Numbered from the stretch's first letter, positions 9,663-20,262 are shown. The stretch: 64,000 bases of DNA from Haemophilus parainfluenzae (GCF_003252795.1 NZ_QEPQ01000002.1:62001-126000), one strand, 5' to 3'. The notes: a model not told the origin generated them from the sequence alone. Made by a program: numbers and translations.

Positions 9663-10289
9663 ATGAGACCATTAACAGCCAGACAACAAGAGGTTCTGGA
9701 ACTCTTAAAACGCCATTTAGAAACCACGGGTATGCCGCCAACTCGTGCAGAAATTTCTCGTGAATTAGGCTTTAAATCCCCTAATGCGGCGGAAGAACAT
9801 TTAAAAGCGCTTGCTCGGAAAGGTGCAATTGAAATTGTTGCGGGGGCTTCTCGCGGTATTCGAATTATTGATGACAGTGCAAATGATGAGGAAGAAGAAG
9901 GTTTACCACTCATTGGTCGCGTGGCCGCAGGGGAACCAATTTTAGCCGAGCAACATATTGAAGGTACCTACCGTGTTGATGCTAATATGTTTAAGCCACA
10001 AGCTGACTTTTTATTAAAAGTATACGGTCAATCCATGAAAGATATCGGCATTTTAGATGGCGATCTTCTTGCGGTTCATAGTACAAAAGATGTACGTAAT
10101 GGACAGATTGTTGTCGCACGAATTGAAGATGAAGTGACAGTAAAACGCTTAGAACGCAAAGGTTCCGTTATTTATTTGCATGCAGAAAACGAAGAGTTCC
10201 AACCAATTGTGGTGAATCTTGAAGAACAGCCTCATTTTGAAATTGAAGGGATTGCAGTAGGGATCATTCGTAATAACGCCTGGATGTAA
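9663..10289 (+). CDS. lexA: SOS repressor LexA
   Basis: LexA represses the SOS regulon and cleaves itself when RecA filaments form. The 208-residue protein has the N-terminal winged helix ([15 protein letters not shown]; recognition region [18 protein letters not shown]), the Ala89-Gly90 cleavage site in RVAAGEP, and the Ser124 (YGQSMKD) / Lys161 (VTVKRLE) catalytic dyad. The start at 9663 is preceded by AGGAG at six bases; an in-frame GTG at 9657 is less likely. Two SOS boxes overlap the promoter and leader, so autoregulation is clear. No cell-division inhibitor gene follows. Confidence 0.97.
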   Translation: MRPLTARQQEVLELLKRHLETTGMPPTRAEISRELGFKSPNAAEEHLKALARKGAIEIVAGASRGIRIIDDSANDEEEEGLPLIGRVAAGEPILAEQHIEGTYRVDANMFKPQADFLLKVYGQSMKDIGILDGDLLAVHSTKDVRNGQIVVARIEDEVTVKRLERKGSVIYLHAENEEFQPIVVNLEEQPHFEIEGIAVGIIRNNAWM

Positions 10290-10295
10290 TGATGA

Positions 10296-10335
10296 AAGTG
10301 CGGTGAGAAAATAAAGTGTTTTGTGACCGCACTTT
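10296..10335. terminator. Inverted uptake-sequence pair after lexA
   Basis: AAGTGCGGT (10296-10304) and its complement (10326-10334) flank a 21-nt loop. The T-run after it is short, so termination may be weak. Confidence 0.5.
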
Positions 10336-10410
10336 GTCTCTTATGGCTATTTGCCATTCGGCTTATTGCTCTCTATAATGCCAAAAAATTTTCAAATCAA
10401 GGAAGGAAAC

Positions 10411-11235
10411 ATGCAGTTTTCCAAAATGCATGGCCTTGGCAATGACTTTGTCGTTGTTGATGCTGTGACGCAAAATGCCTATTTTACTCCTGAAACCATT
10501 AAACGCTTAGCCGATCGTCATCGTGGTATTGGTTTTGATCAGCTTTTAATTGTTGAGCCACCTTATGATCCAGATTTAGATTTCCATTATCGTATTTTCA
10601 ATGCGGATGGCAGTGAAGTGTCGCAATGTGGAAACGGGGCAAGATGTTTTGCGCGTTTTGTCACCTTAAAAGGGTTGACCAATAAAAAGGATATTGCAGT
10701 AAGCACGCAAAAAGGAAAGATGGTTTTAACGGTAAAAGAAGATGGGCAAATTCGCGTCAATATGGGCGAGCCGATTTGGGAACCCAATAAAATTCCTTTT
10801 ACTGCCAATAAATTTGAAAAAAACTATATTCTGCGTACCGATGTTCAAACGGTGCTTTGTGGTGCAGTATCAATGGGCAATCCACATTGTGTTGTTCAAG
10901 TGGACGATATTGAAACGGCCAATGTAGCAGAGTTAGGTCCACTCTTAGAAAGCCACGAACGTTTTCCTGAAAGGGTAAACGCTGGATTTATGCAAGTCGT
11001 CAATCGTAACCACATTAAGTTGCGTGTATATGAACGTGGTGCAGGTGAGACACAAGCTTGTGGCAGTGGGGCTTGTGCAGCAGCGGCAGTAGGAATGATG
11101 CAAGGTTTACTTGATAACAAAGTGCAAGTTGATCTACCTGGTGGTAGCTTGCTTATTGAGTGGGCAGGCGTAGGCTCACCGCTTTATATGACTGGCGATG
11201 CGACTCATATCTATGATGGCAACATTCACCTTTAA
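10411..11235 (+). CDS. dapF: Diaminopimelate epimerase DapF
   Basis: DapF converts LL- to meso-diaminopimelate for lysine and peptidoglycan. The two catalytic cysteines lie in [13 protein letters not shown] (Cys73) and [16 protein letters not shown] (about Cys217), the same pair defined in the H. influenzae enzyme. The length of 274 residues is typical. The ATG at 10411 has GGAAGG upstream; the longer in-frame start at 10351 lies in non-homologous leader. It is transcribed alone and ends at a strong hairpin. Confidence 0.96.
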   Translation: MQFSKMHGLGNDFVVVDAVTQNAYFTPETIKRLADRHRGIGFDQLLIVEPPYDPDLDFHYRIFNADGSEVSQCGNGARCFARFVTLKGLTNKKDIAVSTQKGKMVLTVKEDGQIRVNMGEPIWEPNKIPFTANKFEKNYILRTDVQTVLCGAVSMGNPHCVVQVDDIETANVAELGPLLESHERFPERVNAGFMQVVNRNHIKLRVYERGAGETQACGSGACAAAAVGMMQGLLDNKVQVDLPGGSLLIEWAGVGSPLYMTGDATHIYDGNIHL

Positions 11236-11252
11236 TCTTTCTAATCTGAATA

Positions 11253-11284
11253 AAAAATGCGTGGAAACTATCCACGCATTTTTT
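11253..11284. terminator. Bidirectional terminator between dapF and the carbonic anhydrase gene
   Basis: A perfect 13-bp stem (11253-11265 with 11271-11283; core ATGCGTGGA) with a five-base loop, flanked by A- and T-runs, lies between convergent genes. Confidence 0.87.
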
Positions 11285-11286
11285 GT

Positions 11287-12039
11287 TTATTGTTCAACTT
11301 CCACATCACGCTGATTTAATGGTTGCGTTGGACGGTTGTTTTTCCCTTCCATTTCTTCTATCGCGGCAATTTGTGCTTTGCTTGCTTGAATTGGTGATTT
11401 AAAAATGGTCCAAGCCACGTTTTCACTACAAGGTGGAGTCGTGAGTGATCCATTTAAGCGGAAGCGAGCCATCTCTTTTGGCATTAGCGCTTTAATATCA
11501 ATCTGTTGAGCCAATTTTTCTTTTTGTCCAACGGTGAGTTTTTTCTCAACGACTGGTGCTAATGCTGGATTAGCTTCACCTTCATTGACCATTACGGCAA
11601 CAACCGCTAATGCTTTATCTTCACTTTGATGAACAAAATGAATTTCTAAAGGATAATGTTGGCGTTTAAAAGTATGTTCACTTGGTGTGTGAAAGTGAAA
11701 TTGTTTTAAATAGAATGGTTTATTGTTGAGCGTAATAAATGGCGCATTTTCTTGTGCAACGCTGACTTGCACGGTATGCCCATTATTCTCTACTTGATAA
11801 GCCGCAGGGAAATAATTCATCTTAAGTGGTTTATTTGCCACTTTCATGCCGTTATCTGCTTCCAGATTAACAGGCGACTGAACCTTCCCTCGCTTACAGG
11901 TTTGATATTCGGTGAGCAAATCACCCCAATGTTCAGGGCTTTCTTTACCATTATAGGACCAATGCGCTTTATGCGTTTGGGCAAATGATGTTGCGCTTAA
12001 TGCGATAATTAAGCTAGAAAGCAATAGACGAGTCTTCAT
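11287..12039 (-). CDS. Periplasmic alpha-class carbonic anhydrase
   Basis: The protein hydrates CO2 to bicarbonate in the periplasm. It is an alpha-class enzyme (the eukaryotic-like class, also in Neisseria). Zinc ligands are His115 and His117 in QFHFHTPSEH and His134 in EIHFVHQ; RFRLNGSLTTPPCSE and KNNRPTQPLN are the active-site and C-terminal signatures. Cys48 and the cysteine in TTPPCSE are placed for the family disulphide. A Sec signal peptide covers about residues 1-20 (cut after SFA). ATG 12039 (MKTRLLLSSL) is chosen over an upstream extension because GAGAGGTG precedes it. It is a single-gene unit with its promoter to the right; a SulP-type transporter lies 3.5 kb away. Confidence 0.93.
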   Translation of the reverse strand: MKTRLLLSSLIIALSATSFAQTHKAHWSYNGKESPEHWGDLLTEYQTCKRGKVQSPVNLEADNGMKVANKPLKMNYFPAAYQVENNGHTVQVSVAQENAPFITLNNKPFYLKQFHFHTPSEHTFKRQHYPLEIHFVHQSEDKALAVVAVMVNEGEANPALAPVVEKKLTVGQKEKLAQQIDIKALMPKEMARFRLNGSLTTPPCSENVAWTIFKSPIQASKAQIAAIEEMEGKNNRPTQPLNQRDVEVEQ

Positions 12040-12192
12040 AAGGCACCTCTCCTTTTTTGTGGTATATGCCTCATCGATTCTACTGATTCTATATGATAGC
12101 TTTTTGATTTTGGTCAAGTTTTGTTTGACTGTAAGCACTCATCGTACGAGTGGGGATAATACTAAAAAGCCGTCTATTTTGACCGCACTTTT

Positions 12193-13125
12193 TTAGCACT
12201 GACAGAGTCGCTCTCTCAGATCTTCTGCCGTTTTGCTGGTTTTAATTCGCTCAAAAACGATGTCTGCTTCAGGATATTCTTTATTGAGATAGCGTAGCCA
12301 TTGTTTGATTCGGGCAACATGATAAAAACCGGAATCATGGAAATTTTCCATTTCCGCATATTTTTGCAAGATTTTTTGAATATCCACCCAAGGCATTTTT
12401 TCGCAATTTTGTTTGAGTACAAGGCTTAAGTTTGGAATATTTAATGCACCACGTCCGACCATTAGATCTTCGCAACCTGTCGCTTTCAAACATGCTTGAC
12501 CATCTTCCCAACGCCAAATTTCACCATTAGCAATTACAGGGATCGTCAAGCGAGATCTCACTTCACCGATTTTTTCCCAATTGATGCGATCGGCACGATA
12601 GCCATCGGCTTTGGTTCGACCGTGAATAGTGATTTCAGTGGCGCCACCTTGTTGTACGGCATCAGCAATTTCAAACGCTTGTGAAGTACAATCCCAACCT
12701 AATCTTACTTTCACACTGACAGGTAAATGACTAGGTACGGTTTTTCGCAAGGCTAGAGTCGCTTGATAAATTAATTCGGGTTGTTTGAGTAGAGCTGCGC
12801 CTCCGTTACTCCCGTTAACGGTTTTGGATGGGCAGCCACAATTTAAATCAATACCATGTGAGCCAAGCTCAATGGCGCGATTGGCATTTTCAGCAAGACA
12901 GTTCGGATGTTGACCTAAAAGTTGGACACGAACGGGCGTTTTAGAAGGTGTAAAGCCCTGATTTTTGAGTTCAGGGCAAAGACGATAAAAGACTTTTTCA
13001 GGTAAGAGTTGATCCACCACGCGGACAAATTCGGTGATGCAGAGATCGTATTCATTCACCTCTGTTAGAAGTTGGCGAACGAAAGGATCAAGCACTCCTT
13101 GCATGGGGGCGAGGATAACACGCAC
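12193..13125 (-). CDS. dusC: tRNA-dihydrouridine(16) synthase DusC
   Basis: DusC is an FMN enzyme that reduces U16 of tRNA to dihydrouridine. Dus-family motifs are visible: [36 protein letters not shown] with the catalytic cysteine (DLNCGCP), [22 protein letters not shown] and VIANGEIW, then MVGRGAL. Early residues (CITEFVRV) and the 310-residue length match the DusC rather than the DusA/DusB subgroup. The start codon is GTG at 13125, which overlaps the djlA stop TAG by one base, so translation is probably coupled. It ends just before an uptake sequence. Confidence 0.93.
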   Translation of the reverse strand: MRVILAPMQGVLDPFVRQLLTEVNEYDLCITEFVRVVDQLLPEKVFYRLCPELKNQGFTPSKTPVRVQLLGQHPNCLAENANRAIELGSHGIDLNCGCPSKTVNGSNGGAALLKQPELIYQATLALRKTVPSHLPVSVKVRLGWDCTSQAFEIADAVQQGGATEITIHGRTKADGYRADRINWEKIGEVRSRLTIPVIANGEIWRWEDGQACLKATGCEDLMVGRGALNIPNLSLVLKQNCEKMPWVDIQKILQKYAEMENFHDSGFYHVARIKQWLRYLNKEYPEADIVFERIKTSKTAEDLRERLCQC

Positions 13126-13991
13126 TATTTCCAGCCTTTCACTTTACAAATTAAATCGTAAGCGGCTTGGATTTGTTGCGCTTTTTCTTTAGCCATTTCC
13201 ATCATTTCTGGCGGTAAGCCTTTCGCAACTAATTTATCTGGGTGATGTTCATTCATTAAACGACGATATGCACGTTTTACGGCATTGCGATCATCGCTTT
13301 CACTCACACCCAATACTTTATAAGCATCGCTTAATGTAGGGCCAGAAGATTGTTGATATCCGCCTTGTTGTTGGTATTGGTAGCCACCTTGCTGTTGATA
13401 ACCGCCTTGTTGGTATTGGCGATAGAATCCACCTTGGGTAAATTGACGAGCTGCAATTTCCATTGCCAGCATTTGCTCAAACTGCATACGGGAAAGACCA
13501 AGCTCTTCGGCTACCACATAAAGCACTTCTTTTTCTGACTCATGTAATTGAGAATCAGCAAAGGCAGCCTGCACTTGCACGTGTAAGAACATTCTCAGTA
13601 AGTCAGCACGTTGTCCGCATCCAATGCGGAATTCACGAATCACCTGGCGTAAAGGGAAATCGGCTTCTTTACCGCGACGAAAGGCCTCTTGAGCGAGTTT
13701 GCGATGGCTCTCATCTAATTGCATCTGGTTCATCAACTGATTGGCCAGTTGAATATCTTCTTCCGTCACACGACCTTTGGATTTACTTAAATGTCCAAGT
13801 ACCGCAAAGGTAGTTTGCATAAAGAGCGCTTGTCGGGTTGTTTTTTTCTTAAAAAAGCTAGAGTTAACCGAACCAAGCTCATAGAGTTTTTTATCTGCGA
13901 TAGAGCCTAAAATTAGTCCAGCGATAGCGCCGAAAAAGCCCCCCCATTTAAAACCGAGAAAAACGCCAATAATCTTTCCAAAAAAATACAT
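13125..13991 (-). CDS. djlA: Membrane-anchored co-chaperone DjlA
   Basis: DjlA is an inner-membrane J-protein that stimulates DnaK. Residues 1-33 hold the glycine-rich membrane anchor ([22 protein letters not shown]), residues about 50-180 the TerB-like domain ([13 protein letters not shown]...[23 protein letters not shown]), and the C-terminus a J domain with the HPD tripeptide ([16 protein letters not shown]). Between them is a Q/G/Y linker of imperfect repeats around QGGYQ (about residues 190-215), longer and more regular than I recall from E. coli. The gene is first in a two-gene unit with dusC. Confidence 0.93.
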   Translation of the reverse strand: MYFFGKIIGVFLGFKWGGFFGAIAGLILGSIADKKLYELGSVNSSFFKKKTTRQALFMQTTFAVLGHLSKSKGRVTEEDIQLANQLMNQMQLDESHRKLAQEAFRRGKEADFPLRQVIREFRIGCGQRADLLRMFLHVQVQAAFADSQLHESEKEVLYVVAEELGLSRMQFEQMLAMEIAARQFTQGGFYRQYQQGGYQQQGGYQYQQQGGYQQSSGPTLSDAYKVLGVSESDDRNAVKRAYRRLMNEHHPDKLVAKGLPPEMMEMAKEKAQQIQAAYDLICKVKGWK

Positions 13992-14034
13992 TCTCTTCCC
14001 CTAAAGTGCGGTCAAAAGGTCTTTTGACAATAAT

Positions 14035-14056
14035 GGGCAGACGCAAATGTCTGCCC
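14035..14056 (-). terminator. Hairpin downstream of pyrE
   Basis: A perfect 8-bp stem, GGGCAGAC (14035-14042) with its complement at 14049-14056, follows pyrE on the minus strand. The T-run is weak, so it may be only a processing or pausing hairpin. Confidence 0.5.
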
Positions 14057-14097
14057 TTACATTAATATGGCTTTATTCTTATTTTTCAAGTGATGAA

Positions 14098-14739
14098 TTA
14101 CACACCATAACTTTCACGATAAGCCCGCATCGCAGGTAAATATTGCTGATAATCGGGTTCTTTTTCAATGAATTGCATTAAATCATCTAAATCAATAATG
14201 GAAAGCACTTGGCATTGGTAGTCTCGTTCTATTTCTTGGATGGCAGAAAGTTCCCCTTTGCCTTTTTCCTGACGATTTAATGCAATAAAGACAGCGGCTA
14301 ATTTCGCGTTATTGGCTTCAAGGAGCGCCATGGATTCACGAATGGCTGTGCCAGCTGTAATGACATCATCAACTAACAACACATTACCGGTTAATGGGCT
14401 ACCGATCAAATTACCGCCTTCACCGTGATCTTTGGCTTCTTTGCGGTTAAAGCAAACAGGCGTATCGCGGTTAAATTGATTGAATAATGCAATGGAAACG
14501 CTCGTCGCAATTGGAATGCCTTTGTAGGCAGGTCCAAAAATGACATCAAAATCGATCGCACTTGATTGAATTGCCTTCGCATAGAATTCACCTAAACGAG
14601 CAAGATCTGCACCCGTGCTAAATAATCCTGCGTTAAAAAAATAAGGGCTTTTTCGACCTGATTTTAGTGCAAACTCGCCAAATTTAAGCACGTTACGGCT
14701 CAAGGCAAATTTAATAAATTCGATTTTGTAGCTTTCCAT
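14098..14739 (-). CDS. pyrE: Orotate phosphoribosyltransferase PyrE
   Basis: PyrE makes orotidine 5'-phosphate from orotate and PRPP in pyrimidine synthesis. The PRPP-binding motif [17 protein letters not shown] is intact, as are FKLAL-equivalent [19 protein letters not shown] at the N-terminus and the flexible catalytic loop [11 protein letters not shown] (with [11 protein letters not shown]). The 213-residue length is standard. rph lies 9 bases upstream on the same strand, the classic rph-pyrE pair. The intervening sequence is too short for the attenuator known in E. coli, so regulation by pyrimidines, if any, must act elsewhere. Confidence 0.96.
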   Translation of the reverse strand: MESYKIEFIKFALSRNVLKFGEFALKSGRKSPYFFNAGLFSTGADLARLGEFYAKAIQSSAIDFDVIFGPAYKGIPIATSVSIALFNQFNRDTPVCFNRKEAKDHGEGGNLIGSPLTGNVLLVDDVITAGTAIRESMALLEANNAKLAAVFIALNRQEKGKGELSAIQEIERDYQCQVLSIIDLDDLMQFIEKEPDYQQYLPAMRAYRESYGV

Positions 14740-14748
14740 TTTTTGTTC

Positions 14749-15465
14749 CTATAAACCTAATGCTTCACGTTGTGCAGCGAAGATTTGTTCGCAGCCTTGT
14801 TTGGCTAAGCTCAATAAGGTGAGTAATTCTTCGTGGCTGAATGGTTCGCCTTCTGCTGTACCTTGCACTTCGATCATGCGGCCATCTTCCATCATCACAA
14901 CGTTCATATCTGTTTCGGCAGCTGAGTCTTCTACATATTCCAAATCACATACAGCCTCACCCTCAACAATTCCAACTGAAATTGCAGCAACGAGACCTTT
15001 GATTGGATTGGTTTTTAATGTGCCGTTAGCGATTAAACCGTTGATAGCATCACATAAAGCCACTGCTGCACCAGTGATAGACGCTGTTCTTGTACCTCCA
15101 TCCGCTTGAATTACATCGCAGTCTAAGGTAATAGAACGTTCGCCAAGAGCCTCTAAATCAACCATAGCACGTAATGAACGTGCGATTAAACGTTGAATTT
15201 CCATGGTGCGTCCACCTTGTTTGCCTTTTGCTGCTTCACGTTGCATACGGCTGTGTGTAGAGCGAGGTAACATACCATATTCTGCTGTCACCCAACCTTG
15301 ATTCTGTCCTTTTAAGAAACGCGGTACGTTTTCATCAACACTCGCCGTACATAAAACTTTAGTATCACCAAATTCCACTAATACTGAGCCTTCAGCATGT
15401 TTCGTGTAATTACGGGTGATTTTAATTGGACGAGGTTGATGATTTTCACGATTATTTGGACGCAT
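14749..15465 (-). CDS. rph: Ribonuclease PH
   Basis: RNase PH is a phosphate-dependent 3' exoribonuclease that trims tRNA precursors. The 238-residue protein keeps family features: [57 protein letters not shown], the [38 protein letters not shown] phosphate-binding and catalytic block (reported as two adjacent parts, not one motif), and MVVMMEDG-like [19 protein letters not shown]. The ATG at 15465 follows AAGGAATTC. It is the upstream gene of the pyrE unit. Confidence 0.95.
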   Translation of the reverse strand: MRPNNRENHQPRPIKITRNYTKHAEGSVLVEFGDTKVLCTASVDENVPRFLKGQNQGWVTAEYGMLPRSTHSRMQREAAKGKQGGRTMEIQRLIARSLRAMVDLEALGERSITLDCDVIQADGGTRTASITGAAVALCDAINGLIANGTLKTNPIKGLVAAISVGIVEGEAVCDLEYVEDSAAETDMNVVMMEDGRMIEVQGTAEGEPFSHEELLTLLSLAKQGCEQIFAAQREALGL

Positions 15466-15493
15466 TCTGAATTCCTTTATTTTTATTGATAAA

Positions 15494-15523
15494 AAAAGCG
15501 TGCTTATTTTAGCACGCTTTTTA
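15494..15523. terminator. Terminator between sulP and rph
   Basis: An 11-bp stem, AAAAGCGTGCT (15494-15504) with its complement (15511-15521), lies downstream of the SulP gene and upstream of rph on the minus strand. It gives a U-run in the minus-strand transcript. Confidence 0.8.
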
Positions 15524-15528
15524 GTGTT

Positions 15529-17271
15529 TTATGGATTTGCTTGTTCAAACTCACGAATTTTATTAAACACATCTTGTAAATCTGTACCATAGTTAATTTT
15601 TTGCAATTCAGGCACAGAGTTAGATTTTACTAACATTCTGAGTGGTTGGAATTGCATATTGCACAAGTAGATTTGTTGATGTGGCAACATATGTTGTACA
15701 AAGTGGGTGAGTGCATGAATGCCTCCAGTATCAAGCACAGTCACGGCATCGCATTGTAATACGATATGTTTTATCTCGTGATCGGTATGTACGGTTTTAT
15801 CGTGTAAATCTGCAAAGAGTTTATCTGCCGCAGCAAAGAATAATGGACCACTGATACGATAAGCTAATACATCATTTAGATCTTCTGGTGCAGGTTGTTC
15901 AATCGTTTTTGTCATTTCTGCAATGGTACGGATAAATAAGAGGCTCGCTAATAATACGCCGACAGAGATGGCGATCACCATATCAAATAACACGGTGAGA
16001 ATTAAGCAAGTGAACAACACAGCAATTTCATTTTTTGTGGACCGACGTGCTAAACGAATGATTTCAGGTACATTCGCCATATGCCAAGCTACCATTAATA
16101 GCAATGCAGCCATAGAAGAGAGTGGCAAATAAGACAGGGCATTCGCAAAGAATAATAGCGAGAATAAAACTAAGAGTGCATGAATTACACTGGCTATTGG
16201 TGATACAGCCCCAGATTTAACGTTGGCTGCAGAACGTGCAATTGCCGCGGTTGCAGTAATGCCGCCTAAGAATGGTGAAATAATATTACCTAAACCTTGG
16301 GCGAGTAATTCATTATTGGAATGATGTTTGGTATCCGTCATATTATCTAAGATGACCGCACAAAGTAGTGATTCAATCGCGCCTAATACCGCCATTGAAA
16401 AGGCGGCAGGCAAGATATCTTGTATGCGATCAAAATTCCAATTGATGACTTCACCTTGTGCATTAGGAATATTCCAAGGTAAGGCAAATTCAGGCAAGAC
16501 ATTAGGGATACCATGTCCTGTTGTACCATCAGATAAGGTGTATTGGAATGCCGTACCAATAGTTTCAACCGAGAAACCAAATTGTCCTAAGACTAATGCC
16601 ATGAGTGTCCCAATAATGACCGCAGGTAAATGACCCGGCACGGGTAAACGAAGCTTATGCCATTGGGTGAGGAGAAATAAGGTGACCACTCCAACAGCGG
16701 TATCAGCCCAGCTAATCGTCGTAAGTGCGGTTAAAATGGTCTGTACTTTTTCAATATAGTGAGGTGGCATTTGGGCAATATCTAAACCTAAGAAATCTTT
16801 GATTTGCAAGGTGCCGATGGTGATCCCAATTCCGCAGGTAAAGCCCAGTGTAACGGAGAGAGGAATGTACTCAATTAGTCGTCCTAATCGAGACAACGCC
16901 ATAATGACTAAAATAATCCCCGAAAGTAGCGTTGCCATAAGCAATCCGCTGAGTCCAAATTGTTGGGTGACGGGATATAAAATTACAACAAATGCCGCGG
17001 TTGGCCCTGAAATATTGAAACGCGATCCACCGGTTAACGCAATCACGATACCCGCTACGATAGCAGTATAAAGACCATGTTGTGGTGGAACACCGCTGGC
17101 GATCGCTAAGGCCATGGAGAGGGGAATCGCAATGACGCCCACGGTGAGCCCCGCAATAATATCTTTAATCAATTTTTGTTTTCCGTAACCTTCACGGAAA
17201 GATTCTTTCAATGCGCTAAATGGTTTTACAGCCAGAAACACATTTTTAGAAAAGAGTGATTTGATTTGCAT
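15529..17271 (-). CDS. SulP/SLC26 family anion transporter with STAS domain
   Basis: This 580-residue protein has the SulP fold: [31 protein letters not shown] opens the membrane domain, with further helices to about residue 440 including [35 protein letters not shown]-terminal cytosolic STAS domain (about 455-575) has the [11 protein letters not shown] signature after VTVLD. Family members carry sulfate, bicarbonate or C4-dicarboxylates (E. coli DauA). The substrate cannot be read from sequence. A nearby periplasmic carbonic anhydrase makes bicarbonate worth considering, but the two genes are not an operon. The ATG is at 17271; the ribosome-binding site is weak. Confidence 0.88.
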   Translation of the reverse strand: MQIKSLFSKNVFLAVKPFSALKESFREGYGKQKLIKDIIAGLTVGVIAIPLSMALAIASGVPPQHGLYTAIVAGIVIALTGGSRFNISGPTAAFVVILYPVTQQFGLSGLLMATLLSGIILVIMALSRLGRLIEYIPLSVTLGFTCGIGITIGTLQIKDFLGLDIAQMPPHYIEKVQTILTALTTISWADTAVGVVTLFLLTQWHKLRLPVPGHLPAVIIGTLMALVLGQFGFSVETIGTAFQYTLSDGTTGHGIPNVLPEFALPWNIPNAQGEVINWNFDRIQDILPAAFSMAVLGAIESLLCAVILDNMTDTKHHSNNELLAQGLGNIISPFLGGITATAAIARSAANVKSGAVSPIASVIHALLVLFSLLFFANALSYLPLSSMAALLLMVAWHMANVPEIIRLARRSTKNEIAVLFTCLILTVLFDMVIAISVGVLLASLLFIRTIAEMTKTIEQPAPEDLNDVLAYRISGPLFFAAADKLFADLHDKTVHTDHEIKHIVLQCDAVTVLDTGGIHALTHFVQHMLPHQQIYLCNMQFQPLRMLVKSNSVPELQKINYGTDLQDVFNKIREFEQANP

Positions 17272-17351
17272 AAAAATACGACGATAGAAAAGAGATAAGT
17301 TTATATTTTAGCTAAAAGGAAAAGGATTTTTTATGTTCTAGCTCAAAAAAC

Positions 17352-17380
17352 TTGACTAATCTTGGATAAATCTTTATATT
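17352..17380 (+). promoter_or_regulatory. Promoter of tRNA-Ser
   Basis: TTGACT (17352-17357), a 17-base spacer and TATATT (17375-17380) lie 17 bases before the tRNA, a good sigma-70 promoter. Confidence 0.7.
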
Positions 17381-17396
17381 TCACGCACTTCAAAAC

Positions 17397-17486
17397 GGTG
17401 AGATGTCCGAGTGGTTGAAGGAGCACGCCTGGAAAGCGTGTATGTGCGAAAGCGCATCGGGGGTTCGAATCCCCCTCTCACCGCCA
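17397..17486 (+). tRNA. tRNA-Ser (GGA anticodon)
   Basis: The acceptor stem GGTGAGA pairs with TCTCACC; the discriminator G and CCA are encoded. The anticodon stem CACGC/GCGTG encloses the loop CTGGAAA, giving GGA. A long variable arm (TATGTGCGAAAGCGCATC) confirms a class II serine tRNA. Confidence 0.97.
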
Positions 17487-17644
17487 TTCAAATATTTTCT
17501 TTTCTGAATTTAAAACCATCTTTTTAACTAATCATTTCTGAGATCTAGAATTTACGCTATTTTTTATTGTACAAAATATGCGTTGAATTGATTATTTTCG
17601 CTAAAAAGCAAATTAGAAAAATAATGGTAGCTTGAGATGAGTTA

Positions 17645-17721
<77 letters not shown>

Positions 17722-17773
17722 ATTTCAAGGGTTACATCTTTTGTATGGAATTTCGAGGGAAATATAAAAGAAG

Positions 17774-17850
17774 TGGTCGGCGAGATAGGATTTGAACCTA
17801 CGACCCACTGGTCCCAAACCAGTTGCGCTACCAAGCTGCGCTACTCGCCG
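17774..17850 (-). tRNA. tRNA-Pro (TGG anticodon)
   Basis: The acceptor CGGCGAG pairs with CTCGCCG, followed by A and encoded CCA. The anticodon stem ACTGG/CCAGT encloses TTTGGGA, giving TGG. It is the first gene of a two-tRNA minus-strand unit. Confidence 0.97.
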
Positions 17851-17863
17851 ACGATTGAGCACA

Positions 17864-17891
17864 ATTATAGTGAGCTTTTCTTTTCAGTCAA
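17864..17891 (-). promoter_or_regulatory. Promoter of the tRNA-Pro/tRNA-Arg unit
   Basis: On the minus strand TTGACT (17891-17886), a 16-base spacer and TATAAT (17869-17864) end 13 bases before tRNA-Pro. Confidence 0.75.
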
Positions 17892-18028
17892 TTAATTTTT
17901 TAGATTCCTCTTTCAACTGCTCAAAATTATTCCAGTTTTTTTAACCGCTCTTTTGTTATCTTTGTAAAATAAGGCGTAGTCAGTTAAAATAGCAAACGTT
18001 TACTTAATGCCACCTTGAGGAAAAATGC

Positions 18029-18886
18029 ATGACCGCCCAAATTATTTCAGGTACTGAACTATCAAAAAAAATTAAATCTGATGTTGCCAGTAAAATTGAA
18101 CATTATCGTGCTCAAGGTAAACGTGCGCCAGGACTTGCAGTAATTTTAGTGGGCGCAGATCCAGCTTCTCAAGTCTATGTGAGCAGTAAACGTAAAAGTT
18201 GCGAGGAAATCGGGATGATTTCAAAGTCCTATGACTTACCTGAAACAACGTCGGAAGCAGAACTACTACAACTGATAGATCAATTGAATGCTGATGAAAC
18301 CATTGATGGAATTCTCGTGCAACTTCCATTGCCTGAACAAATTAATAGCACATCAGTGATTGAGCGAATTAGCCCTGAAAAAGATGTGGATGGTTTCCAC
18401 CCTTATAATGTGGGGCGTTTATGTCAGCGTATCCCAACTTTACGTGCTTGTACCCCTTATGGCGTGATGAAATTATTAGAAACCACTGGTATTGATTTAC
18501 ACGGTAAGCATGCGGTGATCGTTGGTGCATCAAATATTGTGGGACGTCCAATGTCGCTTGAATTATTATTGGCAGGCGCTACTGTCACAGTGACGCACCG
18601 TTTCACCAAAGATTTAGAGCATCATATCCGTCAGGCAGATGTTTTAGTGGTAGCTGTGGGTAAACCTCGTTTTATTCCAGGCGATTGGATTAAAGAAGGG
18701 GCAACAGTCATTGATGTGGGGATTAACCGTATCAATGGCAAATTAGTGGGCGATGTGGAATATGATGTGGCGATACAAAAAGCGGCTTATATTACGCCAG
18801 TACCGGGTGGGGTAGGGCCAATGACGGTTGCCATGCTGATGTTTAATACACTTTATGCTTATGAGCATAACAATCAATTGGTTTAA
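18029..18886 (+). CDS. folD: Bifunctional methylenetetrahydrofolate dehydrogenase/cyclohydrolase FolD
   Basis: FolD interconverts 5,10-methylene- and 10-formyl-THF using NADP. The catalytic region is [13 protein letters not shown] (active lysine in SSKRKSC), followed by [29 protein letters not shown], the dinucleotide-binding [28 protein letters not shown] and the C-terminal [16 protein letters not shown]. The 285-residue length is standard. The ATG at 18029 has TGAGGAAA upstream. It is a single gene ending at an inverted uptake pair shared with ndh. Confidence 0.97.
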   Translation: MTAQIISGTELSKKIKSDVASKIEHYRAQGKRAPGLAVILVGADPASQVYVSSKRKSCEEIGMISKSYDLPETTSEAELLQLIDQLNADETIDGILVQLPLPEQINSTSVIERISPEKDVDGFHPYNVGRLCQRIPTLRACTPYGVMKLLETTGIDLHGKHAVIVGASNIVGRPMSLELLLAGATVTVTHRFTKDLEHHIRQADVLVVAVGKPRFIPGDWIKEGATVIDVGINRINGKLVGDVEYDVAIQKAAYITPVPGGVGPMTVAMLMFNTLYAYEHNNQLV

Positions 18887-18897
18887 GAAATGAAAAA

Positions 18898-18925
18898 AGT
18901 GCGGTTAAATTTAACCGCACTTTTG
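18898..18925. terminator. Inverted uptake-sequence terminator between folD and ndh
   Basis: AAGTGCGGT (18898-18906) and its complement (18914-18922) are separated by seven bases, with flanking A- and T-runs, between convergent genes. Confidence 0.8.
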
Positions 18926-18927
18926 CA

Positions 18928-20262
18928 TTAATGTAATTTCAATCTTGGTTTTAAATAGTGGTTAAGTTTATCCACTAAAATAATCAAGCCAATCTTAATA
19001 CATCCATGCAAAGCATGTTGATGCATACGATATAAAGATACATACGCAAATTGCGCAAATTTACCTTGAACAGTCAGTGGGTTTTTCCCAAATTTATTTG
19101 AAATGCTACCCAATGCGGTAAAGCTTGAAAGAGAAACCAAGGTGCCTTTATCGTTGTATTTAAATGCTTTTAATGGTTTTTGCTCAAAAAGTGCAAAGAT
19201 ATTTTTAGCACAAGCTTTTGCCATTTGGTGTGCCGCTTGCGCTCTTGGCGGGACTAATTTACCGTTTGGTTGCATTAATGCTGCACAGTCACCAATGGCA
19301 AAAATACTATCATCCACCGTGGTTTGAAGAGTGTCTTTTACCACTAATTGATTGATGCGGTTGAGCTCTAATCCATCGAATTGCTGCGTCACCGTAGAGG
19401 TGCGAACACCTGCCGCCCATACAATCAGATCAGCTTTGATTTCTTCCCCATCTTTGGTGATAAGCGTGTTAGGTTGGGCTTCTGTGATCATCGTATTTAA
19501 TTTCACGTTTGCACCCATTTCTTGCAATTCATCTAATACTGCCGCAGATAAATTTTCAGGTAGAGCAGGTAATAAGCGCGGACCTGCTTCAACTAAGGTG
19601 ACTTGCAAGCAAGAATTATCAATTTTACCGTAGCCGTAAGAAGATAAGTCTTCAGTCGCATGATAAAGTTCAGCAGTTAATTCCACACCAGTTGCGCCGC
19701 CACCAACAATCGCAATATTGACTTTGTTTTCATCCACTAGTTTTTGTTTAAACTCTTCTTCACCGATATCATCTAATGCACGGTTCTCAGAGAATTTAAG
19801 GAATAATTCCAACATTCTTTGTTGAAAACGAAGCGCTTGATCAGAGCTATCTAAGAAAATACAGTTATCGGCGACGCCTTTTGTATTGAAATCATTCGAT
19901 TTACTGCCGATTGCAATCACTAAGTAGTCATAAGGAATACGGCGCGCAACCACAAGCATATCGCCTTCTTGCCCATAAACAGGGGCAAGCTCAACATATT
20001 TTTGTTCACGATTAATGCGTGTGATTGAGCCTTGCTCGAAGCTAAAATGATGGTTTTTACCGTGAGCACGATAGCTCAGAGAATCCATACCATCATCCAT
20101 GACACCTGTTGCAATTTCATGTAATAGAGGTTTCCACAAGTGGGTCGCATTGCGGTCAACAAGCGTTACTTTAGCTTGTTTCTTACGACCTAATTTGTCA
20201 CCTAAAAATGTCGCTAATTCAATGCCGCCAGCGCCACCACCAACGATCACGACGTTTTTCAT
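18928..20262 (-). CDS. ndh: Type II NADH:quinone dehydrogenase
   Basis: Ndh is a non-proton-pumping FAD enzyme feeding electrons from NADH to quinone at the inner membrane. The FAD-binding Rossmann motif is VIVGGGAGGIELATFLG at the N-terminus, the NADH-binding motif VAIVGGGATGVELTAELYH in the middle, and IFAIGDCAALMQPNGKLVPPRAQAAHQMA the second FAD contact. The C-terminal segment (about 385-440) is the amphipathic membrane-association region. The length of 444 is close to E. coli Ndh (434). The start at 20262 follows AGGAGAAC. Confidence 0.95.
   Translation of the reverse strand: MKNVVIVGGGAGGIELATFLGDKLGRKKQAKVTLVDRNATHLWKPLLHEIATGVMDDGMDSLSYRAHGKNHHFSFEQGSITRINREQKYVELAPVYGQEGDMLVVARRIPYDYLVIAIGSKSNDFNTKGVADNCIFLDSSDQALRFQQRMLELFLKFSENRALDDIGEEEFKQKLVDENKVNIAIVGGGATGVELTAELYHATEDLSSYGYGKIDNSCLQVTLVEAGPRLLPALPENLSAAVLDELQEMGANVKLNTMITEAQPNTLITKDGEEIKADLIVWAAGVRTSTVTQQFDGLELNRINQLVVKDTLQTTVDDSIFAIGDCAALMQPNGKLVPPRAQAAHQMAKACAKNIFALFEQKPLKAFKYNDKGTLVSLSSFTALGSISNKFGKNPLTVQGKFAQFAYVSLYRMHQHALHGCIKIGLIILVDKLNHYLKPRLKLH

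Noticed and set aside
12193..13991. Frameshift between djlA and dusC
   Set aside because: The one-base overlap TAG/GTG is a normal coupled junction; both proteins are full length.
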